Position numbers and translations under genes: made by a program
Shown: piece by piece, positions 1 through 8,738 of the stretch
Position numbering within the stretch: the stretch's first letter is position 1
Layout of the letters: each line of letters starts with the position of its first letter
The notes under the pieces: generated by a model
Databases searched by the model: none
Seen by the model: only the letters and a program-made list of their open reading frames with translations
Told to the model about the DNA's origin: nothing
DNA from: DATAXP01 sp036272935
Lineage (GTDB): Bacteria; Planctomycetota; Planctomycetia; Pirellulales; PNKZ01
DNA: 51,041 nt
NCBI GenBank assembly: GCA_036272935.1
Contig: DATAXP010000140.1
Coordinates: 1 to 51,041 of the forward strand
Reading direction: 5' to 3'

Positions 1-525
1 TCTTCGTGTTCACTCGAAACTCCTTTCGTGTTGCGGTTCGTGGAACGGCGCATCACCTTCCAACTCCCGCAAAACGCCGGGCGTTTCGAGTTTTTTTATG
101 GAATCTCCCCGCCACGCGCTGCCGTGTACGCTGGTTTAAGGGCTAGCGTTCGTCGCTCGTAATGATGGATGAATTGAATGGGGACAAACTGGGTACGGCG
201 TTCCAAATTTTGATTGAGTTGCGATAGAATTGAATTCGCGTTTGGATGAGTTTTGAAATCACGACCAGGGAATAACTTGCAACGCTGGATCAACGTAACG
301 GCCATGCTATTTCAACATGGTCCCGAGCCGTTCGAATCCTAGTTCCAGCTTCTCTTTTCGCTGCGCGAATTTCGCAGAGCTAATTGTGCGGTCACGCGTT
401 ACGACGAGCAGTCGCAACGCACGACGCCGGCGAAAAAGTCCCTTGGGGACAAATTGGGGACAACGCGGCTCTTGCGTTGGTTTTGTGTCGCTCGTTCTTC
501 CCGCAGCTCCGGGGAGAATCGAAGC
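1..525. other. Non-coding or decayed leader region
   Basis: No open frame here looks like a real gene; the possible frames on both strands have no recognisable motif. The base composition is visibly less GC-rich than the rest of the window. It holds a weak terminator-like palindrome near the left edge and an imperfect 18-base direct repeat, TGGGGACAAACTGGGTAC at 179-196 and TGGGGACAAATTGGGGAC at 444-461 (16 of 18 identical). The second copy lies about 65 bases before the decayed integrase start at 526, so the pair could be a relic of an attachment site, but that is only a guess. Confidence 0.4.
72..97 (+). terminator. Possible intrinsic terminator
   Basis: A small palindrome, AAACGCC-G-GGCGTTT at 72-86, is followed after four bases by seven T residues (91-97). 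With a five-base loop the stem is only about five pairs, so it is weak. It would serve a plus-strand gene lying left of the window. Confidence 0.25.
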
Positions 526-880
526 ATGGCTTCTCTCGAACGCCGCGGCGACCGCTTTCGCATCTTGTTTCGCTACGGCGGACAGAAGTTCAGCCGCGCA
601 CTGAAGACCGACCGTCGAGAAGACAGCGCTGGCAGCCGTCGCACGATTGGAGGACAACCTCCGCCGCGCGGAACTCGGCACCTTGGTCGTCCCCGAGGAC
701 ATCGACGTGGCCACATTCCTGCTTTCCGATGGCCAGGCCAACGCACGCCCGACGGTGCCGGCGGTCCGATCACTCGGCCAGTTGCTTGACGCTTACATCG
801 AGAGCGTCCCGGCCGAAAGCATCGAGGAGAGTTCGCTGCGCTGTCTCAAGGTTCACACCGCCCACTTCAAACGAGTGTTG
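526..880 (+). pseudogene. Decayed tyrosine-recombinase (phage integrase) N-terminus
   Basis: The ATG at 526 opens MASLERRGDRFRILFRYGG followed by FSRALKTD, the pattern of the N-terminal strand-rich arm of planctomycete site-specific integrases. Near 620 the reading frame is lost, and the family-like sequence continues in another frame as KTALAAVARLEDNLRRAELG, then a stretch ending HTAHFKRVL that matches the start of the SAM-like core-binding domain. Similarity stops abruptly near 880. The whole catalytic domain (R..HxxR..Y) is absent, so this is a frameshifted and truncated remnant with no activity expected. The family assignment rests on my recognition of the pattern, without alignment. Confidence 0.6.
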
Positions 881-990
881 AGCACGGGGTCCACTGTCGC
901 CGGGCCGTTGAACCATTCGATGAATTGCTCCATCTCCGCCTCCAGGCGTTCCAAGTGCCTGCGGCCCGGAATGACCGGCCACGCGCGGAT
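853..990 (-). pseudogene. Fragment resembling a Fic family protein
   Basis: Reading the minus strand from 990 to a stop at 853 gives an ORF containing PGRRHLERLEAEMEQFIEWF then NGPATVDPVL (about 975-880). This resembles the segment just before the catalytic HPFxDGNGR motif in DUF4172-type Fic/DOC proteins, where a 'LEAEM..FL.WFN....DPVLKA' pattern is usual. After DPVL the expected continuation is replaced by unrelated residues and a stop, so the catalytic motif is missing. The break at 880 coincides with the point where the plus-strand integrase remnant ends. A chance resemblance is possible. Confidence 0.4.
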
Positions 991-1088
991 CTATTGCGGT
1001 TGCCAACCGATTGGCAAGATCGGCCTCGACTACGTGATGCGCTTCGTGCGCACCGAATTCTGGTGGTAGCGGCGCGCGAGCGGCGTCC

Positions 1089-2114
1089 TCAGGCCGTGTA
1101 ACTTCTGCCCAGGCCCAGCGCCGCCAGCCCTTTGCGGTAGGTGATCGAACTGCGGTCGGCCCGGATGTGCACTTCTTCGCTCAGGTCCAACGGCAGGTCC
1201 TCGGGATACTGCTGCTCGACGATCGCCTTGTCCTCGGCGAACACCTGGTGGTTGAAATCGAGCGTCGACTGCAGCGGGGCCTCCTTGTCGAAGTTTCGGC
1301 AGATCGGCACGAACACACGCGTCTTGCGGGCTGACATCGGACAGCAGGCGTTCAGAATGTGCAACTGACCATCGTTCGGAAAGAAAACGGTCAGCTTGGC
1401 CGTGAACGGATACCACACCTCGAACAGCCGCCGCCATAAGAAACCCGGGGGATTGAGGTGCTTGAAGCCGACCGAGTAGTTACTCACCGTGCTGATGTAA
1501 TCGGCGCGGAAGCCGCCGGCGGTCGGCTCGACGGTGTAGTTTGGCACCTCGGGATTCTGCCGTTCGCCAAACGTCTCGATGTGCACGAACGCGAAGTGGC
1601 TGACGTCGAGGAACCCTTCGACCTGCCGACCGGCTGCGGCATCGAGCTCGACCGAGTTCGGGAGCACTTGCAAGTAGTCGGAGTCGTCCCATTCGTGGAA
1701 ATCAGGGAACGACTTCTCACCGGTGTCCGCGAGCTGCACCCAAATCAAGCCGTAGCGCTCGCGCGCCGGATACATCTGCAATTGCAGCTTGCTGGGGATG
1801 CCGCCCCCGGGATGCGCCGGGATGCAGACGCACTGTCCGTGGCCGTTATAGCGCAGTCCGTGATACTTGCAGATCAGTTGGTCGTCTTCGATCCAACCCA
1901 GGCTCAGCGGCGCCCCGCGGTGCAGGCACAGATCGCGTGCCGCCGCCACGCTCCCATCGGCCGATCGCCACAGCACCAGCCGCTCGTCGAGCAGCCGAGC
2001 CGCGAACGGCTTCTCGCGCACCTCGTGCGAAAAGGCCACCGGATACCAGAAGGGAACCAGCGCCCGCCAATCGCTTTCGGCAAACGTGCAGCCGCGGGGA
2101 AGTGGAATGCTCAA
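1089..2114 (-). CDS. Rieske-type aromatic ring-hydroxylating oxygenase, alpha subunit
   Basis: This 341-residue protein has an N-terminal Rieske domain with the [2Fe-2S] ligands C63-x-H65 (DLCLHRGAPLS) and C82-xx-H85 (CKYHG). The mononuclear iron motif follows as D170-xx-H173-xxxx-H178 (GFLDVSHFAFVH), and the C-terminal half carries the EDKAIVEQQ segment typical of the VanA / pheophorbide-a-oxygenase-like group. Such enzymes insert oxygen or remove O-methyl groups, with electrons from a separate reductase. No reductase gene lies next to it, so the partner must be encoded elsewhere. The substrate cannot be told from sequence. Length and motif order are normal and it looks intact. It is a single minus-strand gene ending just beside the decayed integrase/Fic region. 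Confidence 0.85.
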   Translation of the reverse strand: MSIPLPRGCTFAESDWRALVPFWYPVAFSHEVREKPFAARLLDERLVLWRSADGSVAAARDLCLHRGAPLSLGWIEDDQLICKYHGLRYNGHGQCVCIPAHPGGGIPSKLQLQMYPARERYGLIWVQLADTGEKSFPDFHEWDDSDYLQVLPNSVELDAAAGRQVEGFLDVSHFAFVHIETFGERQNPEVPNYTVEPTAGGFRADYISTVSNYSVGFKHLNPPGFLWRRLFEVWYPFTAKLTVFFPNDGQLHILNACCPMSARKTRVFVPICRNFDKEAPLQSTLDFNHQVFAEDKAIVEQQYPEDLPLDLSEEVHIRADRSSITYRKGLAALGLGRSYTA

Positions 2115-2270
2115 CGCTAAATCTCTCGCATCTCAAATCGCCGCCTGCTAAATCGGTGCGTCTCTGCCGTGCTCGCGCTTTCAAACCGGCCAACGCACCG
2201 ATATATATAACGCTGAAGATAGCTGTTCGCCGATCGCGTCGCTATGCGATCCTGGCATCCTGAAAAAGAG

Positions 2271-2356
2271 TATGTGGGAGGCGAATCCTTTCGCCGACAG
2301 GCCCGCGACAAACCTCGGCGGAAGTCGGCGATGGGAATCGCCTCCCACAGCCCATA
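2271..2356. repeat. Short inverted-repeat element (MITE or REP-like)
   Basis: The left arm TATGTGGGAGGCGAATCC (2271-2288) is matched by the reverse complement of the right arm at 2333-2356 with one or two differences. The roughly 45-base core also contains further self-complementary GGCGA/TCGCC stretches. The element sits between the divergent Rieske and amidotransferase genes, about 40 bases before the ATG at 2393. Elements opening TGTGGGAGGCG and ending CGCCTCCCACA look like a dispersed family in planctomycete genomes, in my recollection. Confidence 0.6.
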
Positions 2357-2392
2357 CAACATTTCTCCGCAGGCTGGTAGGAACGTCGTACC

Positions 2393-3082
2393 ATGCGCGT
2401 CCATCATTTACAGCATGTGCCGTTCGAGGGGCTGGGGAGCATCGAGCCATGGCTGCTCGAGGCGGGGCACCGCGTGAGCCGCACCCGGCAGTTTGCCGGC
2501 GAACGGCCGCCGAGCGTGGACGATTTCGATTGGCTGATCGTGATGGGTGGCCCGATGGGGGCCAACGACGATGCCAAGCTGACTTGGATGACGCCCGAGA
2601 AGGCCCTGATCCGCCAGGCCATCGACGCGGGCAAGCGCGTGCTCGGCGTTTGCCTCGGGGCGCAGCTCTTGGCGGCCGTACTGGGAGCCAAGGTGTTCAA
2701 GAATGTCGAGCGTGAGATCGGCTGGTTCGACGTCGAACGCGCCCCCGATGCGACGAAGCATCGCCTCGGAGAAGTGTTGCCCAAACGTGCCGAGGTGTTC
2801 CATTGGCACGGCGACACGTTCGATCTGCCGAAAGGCGCGACGTTACTGGCCAGCAGCATCGCCTGCCGCAACCAGGCATTTGCCCTCGGCGACAAGGTGC
2901 TCGCCTTGCAGTTCCATCTGGAGATGACGCCCGACCTGGCGGCGGCGCTGGTCGATCATTGCGCCGACGAATTGGAGCCGCGCCCGTACATTCAGACCGG
3001 CGAACAGATGCTTGCCGTGCCGGAACGATTCGCGCGCGGCAACGCCATGATGAACAAAGTGCTCGAGGTACTTGCGGCATGA
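2393..3082 (+). CDS. Type 1 (class I) glutamine amidotransferase-like protein
   Basis: The 229-residue protein is a stand-alone class I GATase domain of the GMP-synthase-like type. The nucleophile elbow is GVCLGAQ with C87, and the second catalytic pair is H175-x-E177 in LQFHLEMT. The oxyanion strand MGGPMGANDD is at residues 51-60. Such domains release ammonia from glutamine, or act as gamma-glutamyl hydrolases in stand-alone members. There is no synthetase partner nearby. Its stop overlaps the next start (ATGA at 3079-3082), so the two genes are probably translationally coupled. I see no functional link to the downstream secreted protein. The actual substrate is unknown. Confidence 0.85.
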   Translation: MRVHHLQHVPFEGLGSIEPWLLEAGHRVSRTRQFAGERPPSVDDFDWLIVMGGPMGANDDAKLTWMTPEKALIRQAIDAGKRVLGVCLGAQLLAAVLGAKVFKNVEREIGWFDVERAPDATKHRLGEVLPKRAEVFHWHGDTFDLPKGATLLASSIACRNQAFALGDKVLALQFHLEMTPDLAAALVDHCADELEPRPYIQTGEQMLAVPERFARGNAMMNKVLEVLAA

Positions 3083-4899
3083 AAGGTACAACCATGCGAG
3101 GTTTCTGGTTCGTTGCGATTGCGCTCGCGGCGTTCTTGCCGGTCGAGGCGGCGGAAGAGACGAAGCCGGCGCCGCTGCGGTGGCCTGCGGTGGTCGATCA
3201 CATTCGCTACTTCCCCGTCGTCAAGCACGAAGCCGCCATGGTCGGCGGCAAGTTCGCGGGTTCCAACGCCTCAGCCACCGAAGGCTTTCAAACCCTCGCT
3301 ACGATCACGCAAGCGCCAAAGCCGGGCGAGTGGACCGAGATCGCGCTCGACAACCGTGAACCATATCGCTGGCTGCGGTACGAGTCGCCGGCGCACTCGC
3401 ATGGCTTCGTGGCCGAGATTGAGTTCCTGGCTGGATCGCAGCGGATCGACGGTATCCCGTTCGTTCGCTACGACACGCCCGGCGGCGACGGTCGCAAAGC
3501 ATTCGATCACGACACGAGCACCTGGGTCATCTCGCGCGAGAACGATCAGCCATTGGCGTGCCTCGATACCTGGGACCGCTCGGCGACGCGCGCGCCGGTG
3601 TTTCGTCCCGGGCCCCTTGAGTACGCGGAGCCGCAGGAAGTCGCGTTGGTCTGCCCCGGCCCTGCCGGCGATGCCGAGATTCGCTACACGCTCGACGGCA
3701 CCATGCCGACCGCGGCGAACAGCAAGGTTTACACGCAACCGATTCGCATGGACCGCACGACCACGCTTGTCGCCACCGCGCACAAAGCAGCTCTTGCCGA
3801 AAGCCCGCCGACGTGGGGCACGTTCTTAGTCGGTCCTTCGGCGAAGCCCGGCCTGCACACGTTCCACATCGGCAACAGTCTTACCGGGACCACCAATCAA
3901 TTCGCTCGTTTCGCGCGGACGGCAGGTTACGACCATACCTACATCAACTTCACGATGGGAGGCGCCTGGACGAACAAGCTGTGGAACATCGGCCTGGTCG
4001 AGAAGAAAGCTGATTGGGAGAAGGCACTGACCTCGCTGCCGCGGATCGACCACTTCACCGTTCAGCCGCGCGACTTCGACATTGCCGAGGAGGCCGATTA
4101 CGAAATCCGCTTCTTCGATCTGATCCGCAAGCACTCGCCCGGCATGCAGCCTTGGTTGTACATCGAGTGGGTCGAGCGTGCTCGGCAGCGTCCGACCGAT
4201 CAAGGCATCGTCCCCAGCCGGCAGATGAAGAAGCTGTACCCAGCGCAGACGTGGGAAGAGTCGATGTCGGCCATGCTGCTCTACGGCGAAGATTTGCAGC
4301 AGCAGGTGCTCGAAAACTATCACGGGGGACGTCGGCCGCGGATCATTCCCAGTTGCCTGGCGATGGGTTGGATCCACAACATGATCGACCGTGGCCAGGT
4401 ACCGGGCATGCCACCGGGCTCCTTCTACCCCGAGCTGTTCGGCGACCAGGTGCATCCAAACCACAGCGGCGGGTACCTGGTCGACCTGACCTGGTTCGCC
4501 GCGTTCTATCGCCAGTCGCCGGTCGGCACGGTGCTGCCTGTGAGCACGCCGGTGACTGCCGAGCAGGCCGCCGTGATGCAAGAGCTAGCCTGGAGCGTCG
4601 TCAAGAACTATCCCGACTGCGGGCAGTACGAAGCAGGGACGACGCCGGTTGCCAAACCCGAATTTCTCGCTGCCGCCGCGGCGGCGAGTGCCGGCGCCAC
4701 GGTGCCGATCACGCTCACGTCGACGACGCCGGGGGCATGGTTCCGCTACACGCTCGATGGCACCGTGCCAACGCGCACCCGCGGCTATGTGTACTGCGGC
4801 ATCGTCAGTGTTCCACCCGAAGCGACGCTCAAGGCCGTCGCCTACCGCAGCGGCATGGCCGATAGCCCAGTGTCCGAGTGGAAGCCGCCGGTGCGCTGA
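3079..4899 (+). CDS. Secreted SGNH-hydrolase-like protein with two chitobiase C-terminal-type domains
   Basis: A 606-residue exported protein. Its signal peptide runs FWFVAIALAAFLPVEAA. The start is either ATG 3079, overlapping the upstream stop, or ATG 3094, which has AAAGG seven bases ahead. Residues about 25-170 resemble a discoidin-like sandwich. Two copies of the beta-hexosaminidase C-terminal motif follow, IRYTLDGTMPT near 200 and FRYTLDGTVPT near 555. Between them is a hydrolase-like core with GNSLT near 265 and DQVHPNHSGGY near 460. These look like the Gly-Asn-Ser and Asp-xx-His blocks of SGNH esterases. It probably acts on extracellular polysaccharide or its ester groups; that role is inference. 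An earlier in-frame ATG at 2803 lies inside the amidotransferase gene and is rejected. Confidence 0.7.
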   Translation: MKGTTMRGFWFVAIALAAFLPVEAAEETKPAPLRWPAVVDHIRYFPVVKHEAAMVGGKFAGSNASATEGFQTLATITQAPKPGEWTEIALDNREPYRWLRYESPAHSHGFVAEIEFLAGSQRIDGIPFVRYDTPGGDGRKAFDHDTSTWVISRENDQPLACLDTWDRSATRAPVFRPGPLEYAEPQEVALVCPGPAGDAEIRYTLDGTMPTAANSKVYTQPIRMDRTTTLVATAHKAALAESPPTWGTFLVGPSAKPGLHTFHIGNSLTGTTNQFARFARTAGYDHTYINFTMGGAWTNKLWNIGLVEKKADWEKALTSLPRIDHFTVQPRDFDIAEEADYEIRFFDLIRKHSPGMQPWLYIEWVERARQRPTDQGIVPSRQMKKLYPAQTWEESMSAMLLYGEDLQQQVLENYHGGRRPRIIPSCLAMGWIHNMIDRGQVPGMPPGSFYPELFGDQVHPNHSGGYLVDLTWFAAFYRQSPVGTVLPVSTPVTAEQAAVMQELAWSVVKNYPDCGQYEAGTTPVAKPEFLAAAAAASAGATVPITLTSTTPGAWFRYTLDGTVPTRTRGYVYCGIVSVPPEATLKAVAYRSGMADSPVSEWKPPVR

Positions 4900-4904
4900 G
4901 CCGC

Positions 4905-4936
4905 CGCGCCGAGCGCTCGGCGCGAGTTGGCTTTTT
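4905..4936 (+). terminator. Probable terminator after the amidotransferase/SGNH pair
   Basis: A perfect 20-base palindrome (4905-4924, CGCGCCGAGC and its complement) starts six bases after the stop codon and is followed by GGCTTTTT. The stem is very GC-rich; the T run is short and seven bases away. Confidence 0.45.
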
Positions 4937-5043
4937 CTGCGCTGGAGCGCGGCGTACCTGTTCATTAGTGTGCGCAAATGGGAACGTCTTGCGCTTTGAG
5001 AACTCGAACTGCGTTGTGCGCGTGTGCGGAATTGTTTGGCCCG

Positions 5044-5129
5044 GGCCAAAAAACCACCTTCGTTTCTTGGTCTTTACCCCCCGGGGACCCCTCAGGAGCC
5101 AAAAAATAAACGCTCCGAGTTTTTTGGCC
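5044..5129. repeat. Dispersed GGCCAAAAAA repeat, copy 1
   Basis: An 86-base block begins GGCCAAAAAACCACCTTCG and ends GAGTTTTTTGGCC, so its ends are inverted copies of each other. The centre has a C-rich tract CCCCCCGGGGACCCCTCAGG. A second copy in the opposite orientation lies at 28210-28291 and matches over most of its length, including AGGA(G/A)CCAAAAAATAAA. The rest of the 4937-5250 gap shows no gene. Confidence 0.75.
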
Positions 5130-5250
5130 CAGAAACTCCGCCGCGGGCAGGGGATGATTCCTCCTTGCGTCGGGTGTTTCGGGCGACTAATTTCGATTGA
5201 GCCACGGGCGATTGTGCCGTGGCGAGTTCGCACGCAGGGGGATCGCGGCG

Positions 5251-8200
5251 ATGAAGCTTCCACACTGGCTGCGCGGACGCAAGGCGAAACGCTGCTCATC
5301 GACGGTGCTGCGGCGGAACAATCGCCGGCTCGGTTTCGAGTCGCTCGAAGGGCGCCGGCTGCTAACGGGACTCCTGGTGACGACCGCGGCCGACAGCGTG
5401 ACCGGCTCGCTGCGCGCCGAGATTGCCACCGCTAACGCCGACTCGGCGGCCGGGCAGTCCGACACGATCACGTTCGCCGCGGCACTCAACGGTCAGACGA
5501 TCAACATCAACCCGGCCAGCGGCGCGCTGGAGCTCACTGCCGGGGCAGGCCTGATCACCATCAACGGCGGCAACCAGGTCACGCTCAGCGGACAGAACCA
5601 AACCCAAATCCTCGTCGTCGACCAGGGAGCGAATGCATCGCTCACCGGCCTGGCATTCACGGCCGGCTCGAACGCCAGCGGCAGCGGCGGAGCAATCTAC
5701 ACGAACGGGTCGCTGACCATCACCAGCTCGACCTTCACCAGCAACGCGGCCAACCCATCGAACGGCAACGGCGGCGCGATTTGGAACCAAGGAACCTTGG
5801 TCGTCAGCAACTCGACCTTCTCGTTGAACACGACGGGCGAATTCGGCGGCGCAATCGAAACCGATACCGGCTCCGCCACGATCACCGGCTCAACCTTCTC
5901 CGGCAACTCGGCCCAAACCGGCGGCGCCTTGGCCGGTTACGGCGGCACCCTGACCGTCAGCACCAGCACCATTTCCGGAAACTCAGCGACCGACGGCGGC
6001 GGCATCTACAACAACGCTGCGCTCACGGTCGTCAACTCCACGATTTCCGGCAACACCGCCTCGTCCACTTCGGGCTACGGAGAGCTCGGCGGCGGCATCT
6101 ATAACGACTTCGACGGCGTGGCGACACTCAGCAATTCGACCATCTCAGGCAACTCCGCGGCGGCGCTTGGCGGCGGGCTGTTCAACTGGGGCACCGACAC
6201 GCTCAGCAACGTCACGATTGCCGCGAACTCATCCGACCAGTTCGGCGGTGGCATCTATCAATACTCCGGCTTCGGCGCCACGACGATCGTCAACACCATC
6301 GTCGCCAAGAACACTGCCACCGACGGCGATCCCGACATCGACGGCCCGATCGTCTCGACCAGCACGAGCAACCTTGTCGGCGACGGCACCGGCATGACCG
6401 GCATCGCCAACGGCAGCGGCGGCAACCAGGTCGGCACCAGCGGTAGCCCGATCGATCCGTTGCTCGGCCCGCTGCAAAACAACGGCGGCACGACACAGAC
6501 GATGGCCCTGGGCAGCGGCAGCCCGGCCATCAATGCCGGCGGCGCCGTGACGACGCTTGCCTCGTCCGTCTCCGTCACGGCCACGACGTTCGCCACCAGC
6601 ACAGTGACGAACTACGCCGCAATCGCTAGCTCGCCGGGAACCTTCGTCATTCAAATCGACAGCGAGCAGATTCTCATCACCGGCTACAACTCCTCGGACA
6701 GCACCGTAACGGTGGTCCGCGGATACAACGGCACCACGGCCGCCGCGCACGCTGCCGGCGCCGGAGTCGTTCTGCCATACGACCAGATCGGTGTTGCCCG
6801 CGTCGGCGCGCCTGATCTCGGCGCATCTGAATACCACGCGTCGCCGATCATCATCACTCTCGGGACGACGAGTGCGGTGTACCCGGCCGGTAGCGGTCCC
6901 ACGTTGATCGCCCCCACGGCGACGGCTTCTGCCGGGGCCAACGGCCTGGCCAGCTCGAAGCTCACGGTGCAGATCGGCTCGGCCGGCGGCACCGACGTGG
7001 TGACGGTCGTTGCCGGAGGCAGCCTCACGATCACCGGCAACCAACTGTTCCTCAGCGGAGTGTGGATCGCGAACTTCGCTGCCGGAGCCGGCTCGTCGCC
7101 GTTGGTCGTGCAGTTCAATGGCGCGGCGACCACCGCGACCGTGCAGGTGGTGCTCCAGCACGTCGCGTTCTACAACACGAATCCGTCGCCGGCGCTCTAC
7201 AACCGCACGGCAACGTTCACGCTCGCCGATAGCAAGGGTGTCGCTTCAACGCCGGTGACCGAGACGATCCAGGTCGTCGACCTGCCGCCGGCGATCGGCA
7301 ATCTTGGCCCCACGGTTACCTACTCGGCCGGTAGCGGTGCGACGTTGGTTGCCGCCGGCGCTACCATCACCCCCAGCAGCATCGGTTTGGCCAGCTCGAA
7401 GCTCACGGTGCAGATCGGTTCGTCCGGCAGCGCTGACGTGGTGACGATTGTCGTCGGTGGCGGCGTGACAATCTCCGGCAACACGCTCAGCTACAACGGC
7501 ACGGCGATCGGCACGTTCACGGCCGGTGCCGGATCGTCGCCCCTGCTGGTGCAGTTCAACGCCGCGGCCACGGCCGCCGCCGTGCAGGCGGTCATCGACC
7601 ACGTGGCGTTCTACAACACCAGCTCGTCGCCGAGCGTCTACGATCGCACGCTTACGTTCACGCTGGTCGATAGCAAGGGAACTTCATCGACACCGACTAG
7701 CGAGACGATCCACTTTGTCGACAATCCACCGGCGCTCGGCGGCATCGGCAGCAGCGTGAGTTACACGGCAGGTAGTGGCGCGACCTTGGTCGCCTCCAGC
7801 GCTACCGTCACGGTAGGCAGCCTGGGCGTGGCCGACGCGAAGCTCACGGTGAGCATCGGATCGTCAGGGGGCGCGGATGTGGTGACCATCGTCGCCGGTG
7901 GCGGTGTGACGATCTCCGGCAGCACACTGAGCTACAACGGTACGGCGATCGCTAACTTCGTGGCCGGAGCCGGCTCGTCGCCGTTGGTCGTGCAATTCTT
8001 CGCCTCAGCTACGACCGCAGCCGTGCAGGCCGTGATCGAGCGGGTGGCGTTCTACAACACCAACGCATCGCCGAGCATCTACGACCGGTCGCTCGCGTTC
8101 ACGCTTGCCGATAGCAAGGGAGTCGCTTCCTCGCCAGTTACTGAGACGGTTCACTTCGTGGCTGCGCCGCCGGTGATCGGCAATCTTGGTTCGACGATCA

Positions 8201-8604
8201 ACTACGCCCCGGGGAGCGGGCCAACGACTGTCGCCTCGGGGGCTACGGTGACGGCGGGCACCAACGGCCTGGCCGGATCGAAGCTCACAGTTAGTCTCGG
8301 CTCGGCCGGCAGCGCTGATATGGTGACGATCGTCGCCGGCGGCGGCGTGACGCTCAGCGGCAGCCAGGTACTGTACAACGGCACGGTGATCGGCAACTTC
8401 GTCGCCGGTTCGGGCTCGAACCCGCTGATCGTGCAGTTCAACGGTGCCGCCACGGCAGCTGCCGTGCAAGCCGTTGTGGATGGCGTGGCGTACTACAACA
8501 CGAATCCGTCGATGAGTGTTTACGACCGCACGATCTCGTTCACGCTTGCCGATAGCAAGGGAAATTCGGCGGCGGCGGTCAGCAAGACGATCCACGTGAC
8601 GTAG
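5251..8604 (+). CDS. Large surface protein: LExRRLL motif, beta-helix, four cadherin-like repeats
   Basis: A 1117-residue protein. ATG 5251 is preferred over upstream starts because AGGGGG lies about eight bases ahead and the planctomycete motif FESLEGRRLLTG then falls near residue 28-39. A CSLREA-like opening follows (VTTAADSVTGSLRAEI). Next comes a long right-handed beta-helix (about residues 50-430) with repeated SxSTxSGNSA/GGGIYN units, as in polymorphic outer-membrane or pectate-lyase-like proteins. The usual ending of that module, GVARVGAPDLGASEY, is separated from AINAGG by about 80 inserted residues that include VVRGYNGTTAAAHAAGAG. Four tandem ~147-residue cadherin-like repeats complete the protein. 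No anchor or transmembrane segment is seen. It probably acts in adhesion or as part of the cell surface (inference). Confidence 0.8.
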   Translation: MKLPHWLRGRKAKRCSSTVLRRNNRRLGFESLEGRRLLTGLLVTTAADSVTGSLRAEIATANADSAAGQSDTITFAAALNGQTININPASGALELTAGAGLITINGGNQVTLSGQNQTQILVVDQGANASLTGLAFTAGSNASGSGGAIYTNGSLTITSSTFTSNAANPSNGNGGAIWNQGTLVVSNSTFSLNTTGEFGGAIETDTGSATITGSTFSGNSAQTGGALAGYGGTLTVSTSTISGNSATDGGGIYNNAALTVVNSTISGNTASSTSGYGELGGGIYNDFDGVATLSNSTISGNSAAALGGGLFNWGTDTLSNVTIAANSSDQFGGGIYQYSGFGATTIVNTIVAKNTATDGDPDIDGPIVSTSTSNLVGDGTGMTGIANGSGGNQVGTSGSPIDPLLGPLQNNGGTTQTMALGSGSPAINAGGAVTTLASSVSVTATTFATSTVTNYAAIASSPGTFVIQIDSEQILITGYNSSDSTVTVVRGYNGTTAAAHAAGAGVVLPYDQIGVARVGAPDLGASEYHASPIIITLGTTSAVYPAGSGPTLIAPTATASAGANGLASSKLTVQIGSAGGTDVVTVVAGGSLTITGNQLFLSGVWIANFAAGAGSSPLVVQFNGAATTATVQVVLQHVAFYNTNPSPALYNRTATFTLADSKGVASTPVTETIQVVDLPPAIGNLGPTVTYSAGSGATLVAAGATITPSSIGLASSKLTVQIGSSGSADVVTIVVGGGVTISGNTLSYNGTAIGTFTAGAGSSPLLVQFNAAATAAAVQAVIDHVAFYNTSSSPSVYDRTLTFTLVDSKGTSSTPTSETIHFVDNPPALGGIGSSVSYTAGSGATLVASSATVTVGSLGVADAKLTVSIGSSGGADVVTIVAGGGVTISGSTLSYNGTAIANFVAGAGSSPLVVQFFASATTAAVQAVIERVAFYNTNASPSIYDRSLAFTLADSKGVASSPVTETVHFVAAPPVIGNLGSTINYAPGSGPTTVASGATVTAGTNGLAGSKLTVSLGSAGSADMVTIVAGGGVTLSGSQVLYNGTVIGNFVAGSGSNPLIVQFNGAATAAAVQAVVDGVAYYNTNPSMSVYDRTISFTLADSKGNSAAAVSKTIHVT
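6841..8602 (+). repeat. Four tandem cadherin-like repeats within the surface protein
   Basis: Units begin near 6841, 7285, 7726 and 8167, with a period of about 440 bases. Each contains the blocks YxAGSGxT, SSKLTVQIGS (or close), VTIVAGGGVTISG, GAGSSPLVVQF, VAFYNT and FTLADSKG. The nucleotide sequence is also strongly conserved between units, suggesting recent duplication or ongoing homogenisation. Confidence 0.85.
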
Positions 8605-8738
8605 TGTTTCCGCGGGCCGCTTGGGGATCGTGCGCGGCTGCCGGGCGGCGTTCCTTGCTTGCTTCCCGGGTACGCTCTGGTACTCTAGCACGGTCGAGCG
8701 GGAAGACTGGGGCGTTTGTTCGGGTTGCGGAGGGCGTT

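Noticed and set aside
325..350. GTTCGAATCC, reminiscent of a tRNA T-arm
   Set aside because: The bases on either side cannot pair into a five-base T stem, and no acceptor or anticodon arm is found.
2803..3078. Upstream in-frame ATG giving a longer SGNH-like protein
   Set aside because: The extra residues overlap the amidotransferase coding region and would hide a good signal peptide beginning at 3079 or 3094.
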